Shown: positions 44,881 through 54,195 of the stretch, piece by piece | Position numbering within the stretch: the first letter of the stretch is position 1 | Layout: every line of letters starts with the position of its first letter | Assembly (NCBI RefSeq): GCF_003667565.1 | Contig: NZ_RCUX01000005.1 | Location: forward strand, 1 to 64,000 | DNA length: 64,000 bases | Reading direction: 5' to 3' | DNA from: Mycetocola tolaasinivorans | Lineage (GTDB): Bacteria; Actinomycetota; Actinomycetes; Actinomycetales; Microbacteriaceae | Made by a program: the position numbers and the translations under genes | The notes under the pieces: generated by a model | The model's input: only the letters and a program-made list of their open reading frames with translations | Told to the model about the DNA's origin: nothing | Databases searched by the model: none

Positions 44881-45342
44881 TTATGAACCCGTCTCCTCCG
44901 ACACGGAAGGGGCAGTATCGGGATTGGTATCCACGATGCGATGGGTCACGAAGTACCCGATGGTTGCGGCCACGATGGCGGCGGCCAGCGGAAGCCAGGA
45001 CACCGGCAGATCGAGCGCGGGGCTGCCGCCCACCAGCACCAGGGCAAAGCCGAAGAGGTTTTGCGCGATCAGTAGGGCAGCGAGGTCGCCGCGGCGCTGA
45101 TCGGGGGTGCGGGTTGCGTGGCCGGTGCGGAACGCCCAGATGGTCACGAGCATGATCAGCCCGATCGCGATCGCCACGTACCAGGTGGGCACGCCGCCGG
45201 CCGCCGGTGCGTCATTCCCGCCGAACTGGATCGGGACGGGGCCAGGGACACCCGCGCAGACGAGGGCCCAGAACAGGGCGACGGTCAGAATGATGCGGGG
45301 CACCAGCTTCTTGCGGTGGGCGCTGGCGGCGGTGGCGGTCAT
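44881..45342 (-). CDS. membrane protein of unknown function
   Basis: 153 residues with four predicted helices (near 15-35, 53-72, 88-108 and 112-132) separated by short polar loops; the N-terminus is basic and the C-terminus Thr/Ser/Glu-rich. No family was recognised. It lies 42 bp upstream of the PhnB-like gene on the same strand. Confidence 0.65.
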   Translation of the reverse strand: MTATAASAHRKKLVPRIILTVALFWALVCAGVPGPVPIQFGGNDAPAAGGVPTWYVAIAIGLIMLVTIWAFRTGHATRTPDQRRGDLAALLIAQNLFGFALVLVGGSPALDLPVSWLPLAAAIVAATIGYFVTHRIVDTNPDTAPSVSEETGS

Positions 45343-45382
45343 GGTGTCCCTTTCGACGGTCCCAGCCTACAGGGAACGCAGA

Positions 45383-45410
45383 ACGCCCCGATCCGGGTGG
45401 ATCGGGGCGT
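45383..45410. terminator. terminator of the sdh operon
   Basis: A 12-bp perfect stem ACGCCCCGATCC with its complement and a 4-base loop, 24 bp past the sdhB stop on the minus strand. Confidence 0.7.
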
Positions 45411-45433
45411 GCTGACCTGGGTTACGGTTGCGG

Positions 45434-46195
45434 CTACGGCTTCCCGCGCATGATCGCCGACTTGACCTCGGCGATGGCCTGGGTGACCTGGATGCCGCGG
45501 GGGCAGGCCTCGGAGCAGTTGAAGGTGGTGCGGCAGCGCCACACACCCTCCTTGTCGTTGAGGATGTCGAGGCGTACCTTGGCCTGGTCGTCGCGGGAGT
45601 CGAAGATGAAGCGGTGGGCGTTCACGATCGCGGCGGGGCCGAAGTACTGGCCGTCGGTCCAGAACACGGGGCAGGACGAGGTGCACGCGGCGCACAGGAT
45701 GCACTTGGTGGTGTCGTCGAAGCGGGCACGGTCGGCTACCGACTGCACGCGCTCCTTACCATTGCCCGGAGTCGAGTTGGCCTGCAGGAACGGCTGCACC
45801 TCGCGGAAGGACTCGAAGAAGGGCTCCATGTCGACCACGAGGTCCTTCTCCAGCGGCAGGCCCTTGATGGCCTCCACGTAGATGGGCTTCGTGATGTCGA
45901 GGTCCTTGATCAGGGTCTTGCAGGCGAGGCGGTTGCGGCCGTTGATGCGCATGGCATCCGAGCCGCAGATGCCGTGGGCGCAGGAGCGGCGGAAGGTCAG
46001 CGAGCCGTCCTGTTCCCACTTGATCTTGTGCAGGGCGTCGAGCACGCGGTCGGTGCCGTAGAGCTCAACGTCGAAGTCCTGCCAGCGCGGCTCCTCGTCT
46101 ACCTCCGGGTCAAACCGGCGGATGATGAGGGTGACGGTGAAGGACGGAACGGCGTCGGCTGCTGCCGGCGGCTTCTCTGCGGTAGCGGTAGCCAC
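45434..46195 (-). CDS. sdhB: succinate dehydrogenase iron-sulfur subunit
   Basis: 253 residues. An N-terminal 2Fe-2S domain (RRSCAHGICGSDAM), then two ferredoxin-type clusters: CILCAACTSSCPVFW and CRTTFNCSEACPRGI. It conducts electrons from the flavoprotein to the membrane quinone site. It lies 2 bp after sdhA and is the last gene of sdhCDAB. Confidence 0.96.
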   Translation of the reverse strand: MATATAEKPPAAADAVPSFTVTLIIRRFDPEVDEEPRWQDFDVELYGTDRVLDALHKIKWEQDGSLTFRRSCAHGICGSDAMRINGRNRLACKTLIKDLDITKPIYVEAIKGLPLEKDLVVDMEPFFESFREVQPFLQANSTPGNGKERVQSVADRARFDDTTKCILCAACTSSCPVFWTDGQYFGPAAIVNAHRFIFDSRDDQAKVRLDILNDKEGVWRCRTTFNCSEACPRGIQVTQAIAEVKSAIMRGKP

Positions 46196-46197
46196 GA

Positions 46198-48012
46198 TTA
46201 GTACTTCCTCTCCATCGGCTGGTAGCGGGTAATGACCACGGGCTTCCAGTCGAGCGTGATGTGGTCACCGGCGTCGGCGGAGTGCGGGTCGCCGCTCAGG
46301 TACGCCATGGTGTGCTGCATGTAGTTTTCGTCGTCGCGCTTGGGGTAGTCGTCGCGCATGTGGCCGCCGCGGCTCTCCTTGCGGTTGCGGGCGGAGAACA
46401 CCACGACCTCGGCGAGGTCGAGCAGGAAGCCCAGCTCGATGGCTTCGAGCAGGTCGGTGTTGAAACGCTTGCCCTTGTCCTGCACGCTGATGTTCTTATA
46501 GCGTTCGCGCAGCTGGTGGATGGTCTCGGTGACCTCGGCGAGCGACTCATCGGTGCGGAACACCTGGGCACCGCGGTCCATGTGGTCCTGCAGCTCCTTG
46601 CGGAGAACGGCCACGCGCTCGGTGCCGGTGCCGGTGCGCACGTGCTCGAGGAGCTCGCGCACCTCCTTGGCGGGGTCTTCGGGCAGCGGCACGAACTCGG
46701 CGGTCTTGACGTACTCGACGGCGTTGTTACCGGCGCGCTTACCAAACACGTTGATGTCGAGCAGCGAGTTGGTGCCCAGACGGTTCGAGCCGTGCACGGA
46801 CACGCAGGCGCACTCGCCGGCGGCGTACAGGCCGGGCACGACGGTGGTGTTGTCGCGCAGCACCTCGGCCTTGACGTTGGTGGGGATACCACCCATGGCG
46901 TAGTGCGCGGTGGGCATCACGGGCACGGGTTCCACCACCGGGTCGACACCGAGGTAGGTGCGGGCGAACTCGGTGATGTCGGGCAGCTTGGTCTCGAGGA
47001 CCTCGGCCCCGAGGTGGGTGCAGTCGAGGTACACGTAGTCCTTGTGCGGGCCGGCACCGCGGCCCTCGGCCACCTCCTGAACCATGCAGCGGGCGACGAT
47101 GTCACGCGGGGCGAGGTCCTTGATGGTGGGGGCGTAGCGCTCCATGAAGCGCTCACCCGAGGCGTTACGCAGGATCGCGCCCTCACCGCGGGCACCCTCG
47201 GTGAGGAGGATGCCGAGGCCGGCGAGGCCGGTCGGGTGGAACTGGAAGAACTCCATGTCCTCCAGCGGGAGGCCCTTGCGCCAGATGATGCCGACACCGT
47301 CACCGGTGAGGGTGTGCGCGTTGGAGGTGGTCTTGTAGATCTTGCCGAAGCCACCGGTGGCGAAGATCATGGCCTTTGCCTGGAAGACGTGCAGCTCACC
47401 GGTGGAGAGGTCGTAGGCGACCACACCGGAGGGCTGCTTGACGCCGTCTACCTCGGTCATGATGAGGTCGAGTACGTAGAACTCGTTGAAGAAGTTGATG
47501 CCGTGCTTGACGCAGTTTTGGTACAGCGTCTGCAGGATCATGTGGCCGGTGCGGTCGGCCGCGTAGCAGGCACGGCGAACCGGGGCCTTACCGTGGTCGC
47601 GGGTGTGACCGCCGAAGCGGCGCTGGTCGATCTTGCCCTCGGGGGTGCGGTTGAAGGGCAGGCCCATGTTCTCAAGGTCGATGACCGCGTCGATGGCCTC
47701 CTTCGCGAGGATCTCGGCGGCGTCCTGGTCTACCAGGTAATCGCCACCCTTGATCGTGTCGAAGGTGTGCCACTCCCAGGAGTCTTCCTCGACGTTGGCG
47801 AGGGCGGCGGCCATGCCGCCCTGGGCCGCACCGGTGTGCGAGCGGGTCGGGTAGAGCTTGGAGATGACGGCGGTCTTGGCGTTCGGGCCGGCCTCGATGG
47901 CGGCACGCATGCCGGCACCGCCGGCACCGATGATCACGATGTCGAACTGGTGGTAGTGGACCCCGTCTACGACGGTGGAGCCCTGGGTGTTGTTCGTCAC
48001 AGAATTATCCAA
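46198..48012 (-). CDS. sdhA: succinate dehydrogenase flavoprotein subunit
   Basis: 604 residues. A FAD-binding start ([18 protein letters not shown]) and the flavin-linking His in [11 protein letters not shown] are present. The FHPTGLAG and [10 protein letters not shown] regions and the active-site Arg/His set follow in family order. It oxidises succinate to fumarate on the inner face of the membrane. Start codon ATG at 48012, 27 bp after sdhD. Confidence 0.97.
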   Translation of the reverse strand: MDNSVTNNTQGSTVVDGVHYHQFDIVIIGAGGAGMRAAIEAGPNAKTAVISKLYPTRSHTGAAQGGMAAALANVEEDSWEWHTFDTIKGGDYLVDQDAAEILAKEAIDAVIDLENMGLPFNRTPEGKIDQRRFGGHTRDHGKAPVRRACYAADRTGHMILQTLYQNCVKHGINFFNEFYVLDLIMTEVDGVKQPSGVVAYDLSTGELHVFQAKAMIFATGGFGKIYKTTSNAHTLTGDGVGIIWRKGLPLEDMEFFQFHPTGLAGLGILLTEGARGEGAILRNASGERFMERYAPTIKDLAPRDIVARCMVQEVAEGRGAGPHKDYVYLDCTHLGAEVLETKLPDITEFARTYLGVDPVVEPVPVMPTAHYAMGGIPTNVKAEVLRDNTTVVPGLYAAGECACVSVHGSNRLGTNSLLDINVFGKRAGNNAVEYVKTAEFVPLPEDPAKEVRELLEHVRTGTGTERVAVLRKELQDHMDRGAQVFRTDESLAEVTETIHQLRERYKNISVQDKGKRFNTDLLEAIELGFLLDLAEVVVFSARNRKESRGGHMRDDYPKRDDENYMQHTMAYLSGDPHSADAGDHITLDWKPVVITRYQPMERKY

Positions 48013-48039
48013 TGTGTGTGATTTTGTGAGGGTGCGCCG

Positions 48040-48486
48040 CTACTTGGCGGCACACATCTGAATCAGGGCGTCGGAGGACGGGTTTCCGAGGCACGGGTCG
48101 AAGGTGAAGACCACGAGCGTGCCGAGGATGATCAGCAGCGCGACGGCGGCGAGGATCGCGATCTTGAGGATGCCACGGGTGGTGCGGCCGCGAGCGTAGT
48201 CGTTCACGATGGTGCGCATGCCGTTGCCGCCGTGGATGAGTGCGAGCCACAGCATCGTGACGTCCCACCACTTCCAGAACGGATCGGCCCACTTGCCGGC
48301 CACGAAGGCGAAGTTGATGGCGGAGACGCCGGTGCCCTGCCAGAGGTTCACGAAGAGGTGACCGAAGATCAGCACGACCAGCACAACGCCGGAGACGCGC
48401 ATGTAGAGCCAGCCCCACTTTTCCCAGTTGGTGCCGTTTCCACGGGTGCGCGGGGAGCGGGGTGCCGCGATTTCAGTAGTAGTCAT
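48040..48486 (-). CDS. sdhD: succinate dehydrogenase membrane anchor subunit D
   Basis: 148 residues with three membrane helices (about 27-48, 70-90, 110-130). WGWLYMRVSGVVLVVLIFGH holds the quinone-site Arg/Ser and haem-ligand-type His; ALIHGGNGMRTIVNDYAR is the second conserved loop. It anchors SdhAB with SdhC and carries the quinone site. Confidence 0.9.
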   Translation of the reverse strand: MTTTEIAAPRSPRTRGNGTNWEKWGWLYMRVSGVVLVVLIFGHLFVNLWQGTGVSAINFAFVAGKWADPFWKWWDVTMLWLALIHGGNGMRTIVNDYARGRTTRGILKIAILAAVALLIILGTLVVFTFDPCLGNPSSDALIQMCAAK

Positions 48487-48496
48487 GGCGGGCCTC

Positions 48497-48916
48497 CTAG
48501 TGGCTGAACACGTTGGTCAGGTGCCGCGGCACGAAGGCGAGCATGGTGATGACCCACAGGCCGATCACGATCCAGAACATCAGCTTCTGATAGCGGGTGC
48601 CCTTGGACCAGAAGTCCACCAGGATGATCCGCAAACCGTTGAAGGCGTGGAACACGATCGCACCAACGAGGCCGACCTCACCGAGGCCCATGATCGGGGT
48701 CTGGTAGGTGCCAATCACGGCGTCATACGCCTCGGGGGATACCCGCACCAGCGCGGTATCGAGTACGTGTACCAATAGGAAAAAGAAGATCGCGACGCCG
48801 GTAATGCGGTGGAATACCCAGGACCACATTCCCTCATTGCCGCGGTACAGCGTGCCCGCGGGGCGCGGTTTCTTTTTTGATGCCTTCGGTGGAGTCCCTG
48901 CAGTCTGCACTGACAC
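48497..48916 (-). CDS. sdhC: succinate dehydrogenase cytochrome b556 subunit C
   Basis: 139 residues, three helices. The family segment MWSWVFHRITGVAIFFFLLVH (first half) and AIVFHAFNGLRIILVDF (second half) contain the haem-binding His and quinone-site residues. The GTG at 48916 is chosen because GGGAGGG lies 6 bases upstream. An in-frame ATG at 48931 overlaps that ribosome site, so is less likely. First gene of sdhCDAB, 10 bp before sdhD. Confidence 0.9.
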   Translation of the reverse strand: MSVQTAGTPPKASKKKPRPAGTLYRGNEGMWSWVFHRITGVAIFFFLLVHVLDTALVRVSPEAYDAVIGTYQTPIMGLGEVGLVGAIVFHAFNGLRIILVDFWSKGTRYQKLMFWIVIGLWVITMLAFVPRHLTNVFSH

Positions 48917-49195
48917 GAACAGCCCTCCCATAATCGTCGAAGCCTCGGTCGACAGCCACACGAGCCGTCGTGCGTCTTTTAGGCGCTATGGACATCCTAT
49001 GTCGACAATGAGTCGGTTACCGCTTAGGAGACCCTTAGCCCGGGTGAACAGTTCTGGGCTGGTCCCGGTACACGCGCGGAAAATGGCCGTAAATAAGTGT
49101 CTGGGTGTCGCGACAGAACCCCGGGATGCGGCACGGTTTCGCCTCGCCGGGGCTAACTGCCAGCACCCGGGGCGCGCTCCGGCTACCCTGGAACC

Positions 49196-50311
49196 ATGAA
49201 ACCCGCACTCGATCGCTTCTTTAGCGTGATTCCGGCCGGGGGTGTGGGGTCTCGTCTGTGGCCGCTCTCCCGCGCCGATGCGCCGAAGTTCCTGCACGAC
49301 CTGACCGGTTCCGGCTCGACCCTGCTCCGCGCCACCTGGGACCGCCTCGCACCCATCGGCGGCGACCAGCGCATCATGGTCGTCACCGGTCGTGCTCACC
49401 GTGCCGCCGTAGAATCTCAGCTGCCGGGCCTCGCCGATGAGAACATCGTGCTCGAGGCCGATCCCCGTGAATCCACCGTGGCCATTGCCCTCGCCGCCGC
49501 CATCCTGGTGCGCCGCGACCCCGACGTCATCATCGGATCCTTTGCCGCCGACCACGTGATCAGCGGCGACCGCCTCTTCCGATCCGCGGTCTCCGAGGCC
49601 GTGCACGCGGCCGATGCGGGCTATATTGCCGCGATCGGCATCACCCCCACCGAACCCGCGGTGGGCTTTGGCTACATCAAGGTGGCCGAGGAGCTCAACA
49701 TCACCGATGCTCCGAGCGCCCACGCGGTGGAGTGCTTCGTCGAGAAGCCCGACCTCGCCCGCGCCCAGGAGTACCTCGCCGATGGTGGATACCTGTGGAA
49801 CGCCGCAATGTTCATCACCCGTGCCGACGTGCTACTTGAGGAACTGGGTCGTACCGAACCGGAGCTTCGCGCCGCAATCGTGGAGCTCGCGGCAGCCTGG
49901 GATGACCCCGCAACGCGTGGCCCCGCGGTGGACCGCATCTGGCCCACGCTCAAGAAGATCGCGATCGACTACTCGGTGGCCGAGCCCGCCGCTGCCGCCG
50001 GTCGCCTCGCGGTGATTCCCGGCGCATTCAAGTGGGACGATGTGGGCGACTTCGCCTCGCTCGCCAAGCTCAACACCGGCGGTGCCGGCGGAGACCTCGC
50101 CATCCTGGGTGAAAATGCACGCGTCCTGGCGGATGCCTCGAGCGGCATTGTGGTGAGCGAAACCGATCGCGTCATCAGCCTCATCGGTGTGAAGAACATC
50201 GTCGTGGTGGATACCCCGGACGCCCTGCTGGTCACCACCAGCGAGCACGCCCAGCGCGTGAAGTCCGTCGTGGATGCGCTGAAGATCTCCGGTCGGAACG
50301 ACCTGCTGTAG
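49196..50311 (+). CDS. manC: mannose-1-phosphate guanylyltransferase
   Basis: 371 residues. The nucleotidyltransferase signature GGVGSRLWPLS (about 15-25) is followed by the catalytic Lys in PKFLH, the metal motif AADHVI, VGFGYIK, FVEKPD, and WNAAMFI. It makes GDP-mannose for glycans. It is single-domain, without a fused isomerase. It is divergent from sdhC with about 280 bp between them, and is followed by a strong terminator. Confidence 0.93.
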   Translation: MKPALDRFFSVIPAGGVGSRLWPLSRADAPKFLHDLTGSGSTLLRATWDRLAPIGGDQRIMVVTGRAHRAAVESQLPGLADENIVLEADPRESTVAIALAAAILVRRDPDVIIGSFAADHVISGDRLFRSAVSEAVHAADAGYIAAIGITPTEPAVGFGYIKVAEELNITDAPSAHAVECFVEKPDLARAQEYLADGGYLWNAAMFITRADVLLEELGRTEPELRAAIVELAAAWDDPATRGPAVDRIWPTLKKIAIDYSVAEPAAAAGRLAVIPGAFKWDDVGDFASLAKLNTGGAGGDLAILGENARVLADASSGIVVSETDRVISLIGVKNIVVVDTPDALLVTTSEHAQRVKSVVDALKISGRNDLL

Positions 50312-50332
50312 GACTAACCAGGACAGCTTAGA

Positions 50333-50368
50333 AGCCCGCGCACGCCCACCCGCCTGCGCGGGCTTTTT
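50333..50368 (+). terminator. Rho-independent terminator of manC
   Basis: AGCCCGCGCA pairs with TGCGCGGGCT (10 bp), loop of about 12, followed by TTTT; 22 bp after the stop. Confidence 0.9.
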
Positions 50369-50478
50369 GCACCCCGAGATCAGCGGGCGTTCAGGCTCGC
50401 CGTGGGGGAGCGACGCCTCGATGAACGGTGCTCGATTTGCCCTGTCGTTTCGGGGATGTCGCGGGTAGACTTTGCCGG

Positions 50479-51603
50479 GTGAGTACCTCGGATAACTACA
50501 CCCTGCCCGGCGGCATCAACCTGCGGGCGCTGCCCAAGGTGTCGCTGCACGATCACCTGGACGGCGGCGTACGCCCGCAGACCATTCTGGATCTCGCCGC
50601 GGCCGCCGGTGTGGAACCCCCGGTGGACACGGCCGAGGAGCTCGCCGAGTGGTTCATCGACCAGGCCAGCGCCGGAAATCTTCCCGCCTACCTCGAAACC
50701 TTTGACCTCACGATCTCCGTGCTGCAGACGGCCGATGCCCTCGCCCGGGTCGCGCGTGAGTTCGTGCACGACCTCGCCGAGGACGGTGTGATCTATGCCG
50801 AGATCCGCTGGGCACCCGAGCAGCACCTGCGCGGTGGCCTGACCCTGGATCGTGCCGTGGAGGCCGTCGAGCAGGGTCTCGAACGCGGCGTGGATGATGT
50901 GCGCCGCGGTGGCCGTGAGATCGAGGTGGGGCAGCTCATCACCGCGATGCGTCACGCCGATCGAGCCCTGGAAATCGCCGAACTCGCGGTGCGCCACCGC
51001 GAGCGGGGCGTGGTTGGTTTCGACATCGCCGGTGCGGAGGATGGCTTCCCGCCCGCACGGCACCGTCTCGCCTTCGACTACCTGGCGCAGAACCACTTCC
51101 CGGTCACGGTGCACGCCGGCGAGGCCGCGGGCCTCGACTCCATTCGCGGCGCGCTCTTTGACGGCCGCGCGCTGCGCATCGGCCACGGTGTGCGCCTGGC
51201 CGAGGACATCGAGATCCGTCGTACCGAGGGTGACAACACGTACGTGACCATGGGGGAGCTTGCCCACTGGATCAACGACCGCGAGATCGCGCTCGAGCTG
51301 AGCCCATCCTCCAACCTCCAGACCGGCGCGATCGACGCCTGGGGAGATGAGCTCGAGGACCACCCGTTCGACCTCCTGTATCAGCTGGGTTTCAGCGTGA
51401 CGGTCAATGTGGATAACCGCACGGTCACCGGTACCTCGCTTACCCGTGAGCTCGCGCTGCTCGCCGACGCATTCGAATACGACCTCGAAGACCTCGAGAT
51501 TTTCCAGCTGAACGCGGCCGCCGCGGCGTTCATGCCCACCGAGGACCGCGAATATCTGACCGAGCGCATTCGTGCAGGTTTCGACGCCGCCGCGGATGCT
51601 TAG
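50479..51603 (+). CDS. add: adenosine deaminase
   Basis: 374 residues. Zinc and active-site motifs are complete: LHDHLDGG (His24, His26), VHAGEAAG, IGHGVRLAED and ELSPSSN. It converts adenosine or deoxyadenosine to inosine, which the purine nucleoside phosphorylase encoded 5 kb on can split. The GTG at 50479 follows TTTGCCGG and gives family length. It is followed within 84 bp by PTS IIA/IIB genes. Confidence 0.93.
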   Translation: MSTSDNYTLPGGINLRALPKVSLHDHLDGGVRPQTILDLAAAAGVEPPVDTAEELAEWFIDQASAGNLPAYLETFDLTISVLQTADALARVAREFVHDLAEDGVIYAEIRWAPEQHLRGGLTLDRAVEAVEQGLERGVDDVRRGGREIEVGQLITAMRHADRALEIAELAVRHRERGVVGFDIAGAEDGFPPARHRLAFDYLAQNHFPVTVHAGEAAGLDSIRGALFDGRALRIGHGVRLAEDIEIRRTEGDNTYVTMGELAHWINDREIALELSPSSNLQTGAIDAWGDELEDHPFDLLYQLGFSVTVNVDNRTVTGTSLTRELALLADAFEYDLEDLEIFQLNAAAAAFMPTEDREYLTERIRAGFDAAADA

Positions 51604-51687
51604 CGTGAGTTCTCCCAATTCCGGCGGCGAGAACCGATAGCCTGGAGTTATCAGACCGCCGCTCCATCGTGATTCAGTGAGGATCCC

Positions 51688-52140
51688 ATGCCGCTACCCC
51701 CGCTCCCCGACGCCGCGATCAACCTGCACGCGGGCGCAGGTGACTGGCGTGGCGCGGTCCGGCTGGCCGGCGACGCCCTGACCGAGGGCGGCTTCACGAC
51801 CGAGGCCTACGCCGATCGCATGATCGAGGTCATCGAGGAGTTTGGCGCCTACGTGGTGATCGCTCCGGGCCTCGCCCTCGCCCACGCCCGGCCAGGCCCC
51901 GACGTGCTGCGCTCCGGCATCGCCGTCGTGACCCTTGCTGAGCCCGTGGTCTTCGGCCACCCGCACAACGATCCGGTGAACGTCCTGATTGGTCTTGCCG
52001 TGACCGGCACCGAGGAGCACGTCACCACCGTGGCCGAGCTCGCCAACGTCTTCAACAATGCCGACTCGATCCCCGCCCTCGCGGCAGCCCCCACTGCGGA
52101 GCGTGTTCGCGAGATTCTCGGGGCGCGCGCCGCCGAATAG
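51688..52140 (+). CDS. PTS EIIA component, mannitol/fructose-ascorbate type
   Basis: 150 residues of the EIIA-Mtl/Fru fold. The phosphorylated His is in GLALAHARPG (about His67), and the IGLAVTGTEEHVTTVAELAN segment is typical of ascorbate-type (SgaA/UlaC) proteins. It accepts phosphate from HPr and passes it to IIB. Its start lies 84 bp after add; IIB follows 13 bp later. No membrane IIC gene is present. Confidence 0.88.
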   Translation: MPLPPLPDAAINLHAGAGDWRGAVRLAGDALTEGGFTTEAYADRMIEVIEEFGAYVVIAPGLALAHARPGPDVLRSGIAVVTLAEPVVFGHPHNDPVNVLIGLAVTGTEEHVTTVAELANVFNNADSIPALAAAPTAERVREILGARAAE

Positions 52141-52152
52141 AGGGGGTCAACC

Positions 52153-52428
52153 ATGATGCACATCGTTGCAATCTGTGGTGCCGGGGTGGGAACATCCGGC
52201 ATCCTCAAGGTGAACGCCGAGCGTGCGCTGGCACGCCTGGGCCGCGAGGCCACGGTGACCGCGAGCGACGCCGCCTCGGTCCAGACCGCCGCCGCGGACG
52301 CTCAGATCATCCTCACCTCACCCGAGCTCGTGCACGCGATCGGCAAGACCTACGCGGAAATCATCGTGGTGAACAACTACTTTGATCTCGACGAGCTGGC
52401 CGAAAAGCTCGAGGAAGCCCTGAGCTAG
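52153..52428 (+). CDS. PTS EIIB component, lactose/ascorbate type
   Basis: 91 residues. The phosphorylated Cys is in ICGAGVGTSGILK (Cys8), as in UlaB/SgaB. It normally transfers phosphate to a sugar during passage through IIC, but no IIC is encoded next to it. The stop TAG lies in a CTAG that also contains the stop of the convergent hipA gene, so the two genes overlap at their 3' ends. Confidence 0.88.
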   Translation: MMHIVAICGAGVGTSGILKVNAERALARLGREATVTASDAASVQTAAADAQIILTSPELVHAIGKTYAEIIVVNNYFDLDELAEKLEEALS

Positions 52429-53756
52429 CGGCCCGTCCGCTGAGCGAAACCATCTGCTGGGGCGTAGAGAACGTCCCGCACGCGCAGTGTCTGGGCAAAG
52501 GTCGCATACGGATAGAGCCGTACCGCCGGGATCTGCTTCAGCGGCTCGGGCAGGGTCTCGATGGCCTCTGCGACCGCCGGTTGCAGACGCGCCGCGATTC
52601 CCAGCGCGAAATCGTCGAGGTAGCCGTTAGGCAGCGCGGAATCCCGTTCGAGGAGGCGGAGGCTCTCCGTACCGAACTCGCCGATTGTCGCTGCACCACC
52701 CACACCGAACGCGAGCTGCACCCCGTCATAGGCCCTGTAGTCCTTGGCCAGTACCAGATTTGGCAGCTCGAAGGGGAGTGCCGTGTTGAGGTCATAGAGC
52801 GGCGAGAGAAATGACTGATCGGGCAGGTGGGTGAGTGAGTAGTTCTTCGAGTGGCCGTCATTGTGGCCGATGATCCAGGAGAAAACGAGGCTTTCCGCAA
52901 AGTGTCGCTTTGCAGTCTTCGCCTGTTCCGGCGCGAGATCGCGATCGAGGCTCGCAAAGATGTCGGGATAGGTGGGCCCCGCATCTCGCTCGAACTTGTT
53001 GATAAATGAGGTGCCCGTGGCCTGGGCGAGGTCTTCCTGGTGGATCCGCACGGAGGAGCCCGGGGTAGGAAGGCGGTCGAAGCGCTCAACGATCAGCACG
53101 TGCTCATCGTTGAAGATGCCAATTTCGGTATTCGCCACGTTCAGGCCCAGCGTTCGCGCCACCCGCATGGTGATGTGCTCGGTGACATCAGACCCCGTGA
53201 GGGCGTGTACGCCGGGTTTGAAAATATGGGTGGAGGGGTGGCGACCAGTGGGGTCGAACCAGCGGCCGTCGTGCCGGGCCAGGGCGAACTTCCCCTGGGT
53301 ACCACCGAGAGAGAATCCGTTGCCAACTTCCCGGTGTTCACGCCAGTCGGAGTCATCGTTTCTGATCTGGCGGATGCGCACCGCAATCGTTTCGTCGGTG
53401 GCCGGCGAGAGCTCGGCCTCGGTGCGTGCGGGAATGTTGTGGGGGGAGAACTCGAGGGCACCGGCGACGTCGGCTCCGTAGACGGAGAGTAGATCGAACG
53501 CGCTATCGCTGGTGAGTTTTGCCTCGCGTGCCCACCTGGTTTTGACATCGGGGCGGTCCGGGAGGAGGTTCTCGAGGAACCTCCGTGTCGTTTCGCTCGG
53601 CGCGACGCCCGCGATCACGGGGAGTTGCACCGAGATCGGAACGGGGGACTCGCTGTCAACGTAGTCCGGCAGATAGCGCAACTGCAGATTCGCGCCCCGT
53701 CTTGTGACGGTGGCGACACGGCGTTCGTAGAGGTAGATATCGAGGGTATCGGCCAC
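52425..53756 (-). CDS. hipA: HipA-type serine/threonine kinase toxin
   Basis: 443 residues, full length. Kinase elements in order: N-terminal HipA-like region (1-140); Gly-rich loop FSLGGTQGKFAL with a Ser at about 149 that matches the autophosphorylation site of E. coli HipA; HIFKP (Lys180); VERFDR (223-228); the catalytic loop GHNDGHSKNYS (Asp300, Asn305) and SPLYDLNTA (Asp322). E. coli HipA phosphorylates glutamyl-tRNA synthetase and induces dormancy. The GTG at 53756 follows GGGGGAAATA and shares one base with a TAG that ends the extended hipB frame. All key residues are intact, so it should be active. Confidence 0.9.
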   Translation of the reverse strand: MADTLDIYLYERRVATVTRRGANLQLRYLPDYVDSESPVPISVQLPVIAGVAPSETTRRFLENLLPDRPDVKTRWAREAKLTSDSAFDLLSVYGADVAGALEFSPHNIPARTEAELSPATDETIAVRIRQIRNDDSDWREHREVGNGFSLGGTQGKFALARHDGRWFDPTGRHPSTHIFKPGVHALTGSDVTEHITMRVARTLGLNVANTEIGIFNDEHVLIVERFDRLPTPGSSVRIHQEDLAQATGTSFINKFERDAGPTYPDIFASLDRDLAPEQAKTAKRHFAESLVFSWIIGHNDGHSKNYSLTHLPDQSFLSPLYDLNTALPFELPNLVLAKDYRAYDGVQLAFGVGGAATIGEFGTESLRLLERDSALPNGYLDDFALGIAARLQPAVAEAIETLPEPLKQIPAVRLYPYATFAQTLRVRDVLYAPADGFAQRTGR

Positions 53757-53758
53757 TA

Positions 53759-53935
53759 TTTCCCCCGCCCGCGATCCGGGTCTCCGGCGTGAATGGCCGC
53801 GTTGAGTTGGGCTCTGCGGGCGGCCTGATCCTCGAGCGCGGGTGCAGCATTGTCGGGATTCCGATCGGCCGCGCCCCCGTAGGTTTGAAACCACAGGGCG
53901 GTGAGGGGGGAGGCCTTCGGCTCGCTGTGCTGCGT
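53759..53935 (-). pseudogene. hipB: in-frame continuation of hipB beyond an amber stop
   Basis: Directly after the hipB TAG (53936-53938) the same frame stays open for 59 codons and ends at TAG 53758-53756, which overlaps the hipA GTG by one base. Third positions are mostly G/C and the predicted peptide (LWFQTYGGAADRNPDN, then ALEDQAARRAQLNAAIHAGD) looks like ordinary protein. The most economical reading is that hipB once ran up to hipA, with the usual TAGTG coupling, and now carries a nonsense codon, or that the TAG is read through. Confidence 0.6.
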
Positions 53936-54148
53936 CTAATCGGCCGGGGCCGCGTCGAGTCGAATGCTGAGCTTCTCGAAGATGCGAAGAATGGTGTCGA
54001 ATGCTACGCCGCTGTGGCCGCGCTCGATTCGCGCCAGCGACTGCCGGGTGATCCCGGCGGCGTCGGCGACGTCCTGCTGGGTGAGGCGCTGAGTCTGGCG
54101 CTGCGTTTTGATGAGCCGAGCCAGGTCGGCGGGCTTCTGAATGAACAC
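53936..54148 (-). CDS. hipB: HipB-like antitoxin (XRE family), shortened by an amber codon
   Basis: 70 residues with one XRE helix-turn-helix (about 18-60; TQQDVADAAGITRQSLARIE). HipB binds HipA and represses the operon. The GTG at 54148 is preferred (GGGAGG four bases upstream) over a TTG at 54166. The protein ends at TAG 53936-53938 although the frame continues 59 codons to the hipA start. The DNA-binding domain is complete. If the lost tail mattered for neutralising HipA, the balance of the system would be altered. Confidence 0.82.
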   Translation of the reverse strand: MFIQKPADLARLIKTQRQTQRLTQQDVADAAGITRQSLARIERGHSGVAFDTILRIFEKLSIRLDAAPAD

Positions 54149-54195
54149 GGTACCTCCCACGCTCAACCATGAGATAAAAACAACACGGCGTAGAT

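Noticed and set aside
46261..48021. Long rightward open frame antisense to sdhA
   Set aside because: sdhA has complete flavoprotein motifs; the opposite frame shows no domains or start signal.
53757..54170. Extension of hipA upstream to 54170 (581 residues)
   Set aside because: The added part overlaps hipB in another frame and is Arg/Pro-rich; the GTG at 53756 has a good ribosome site and gives family length.
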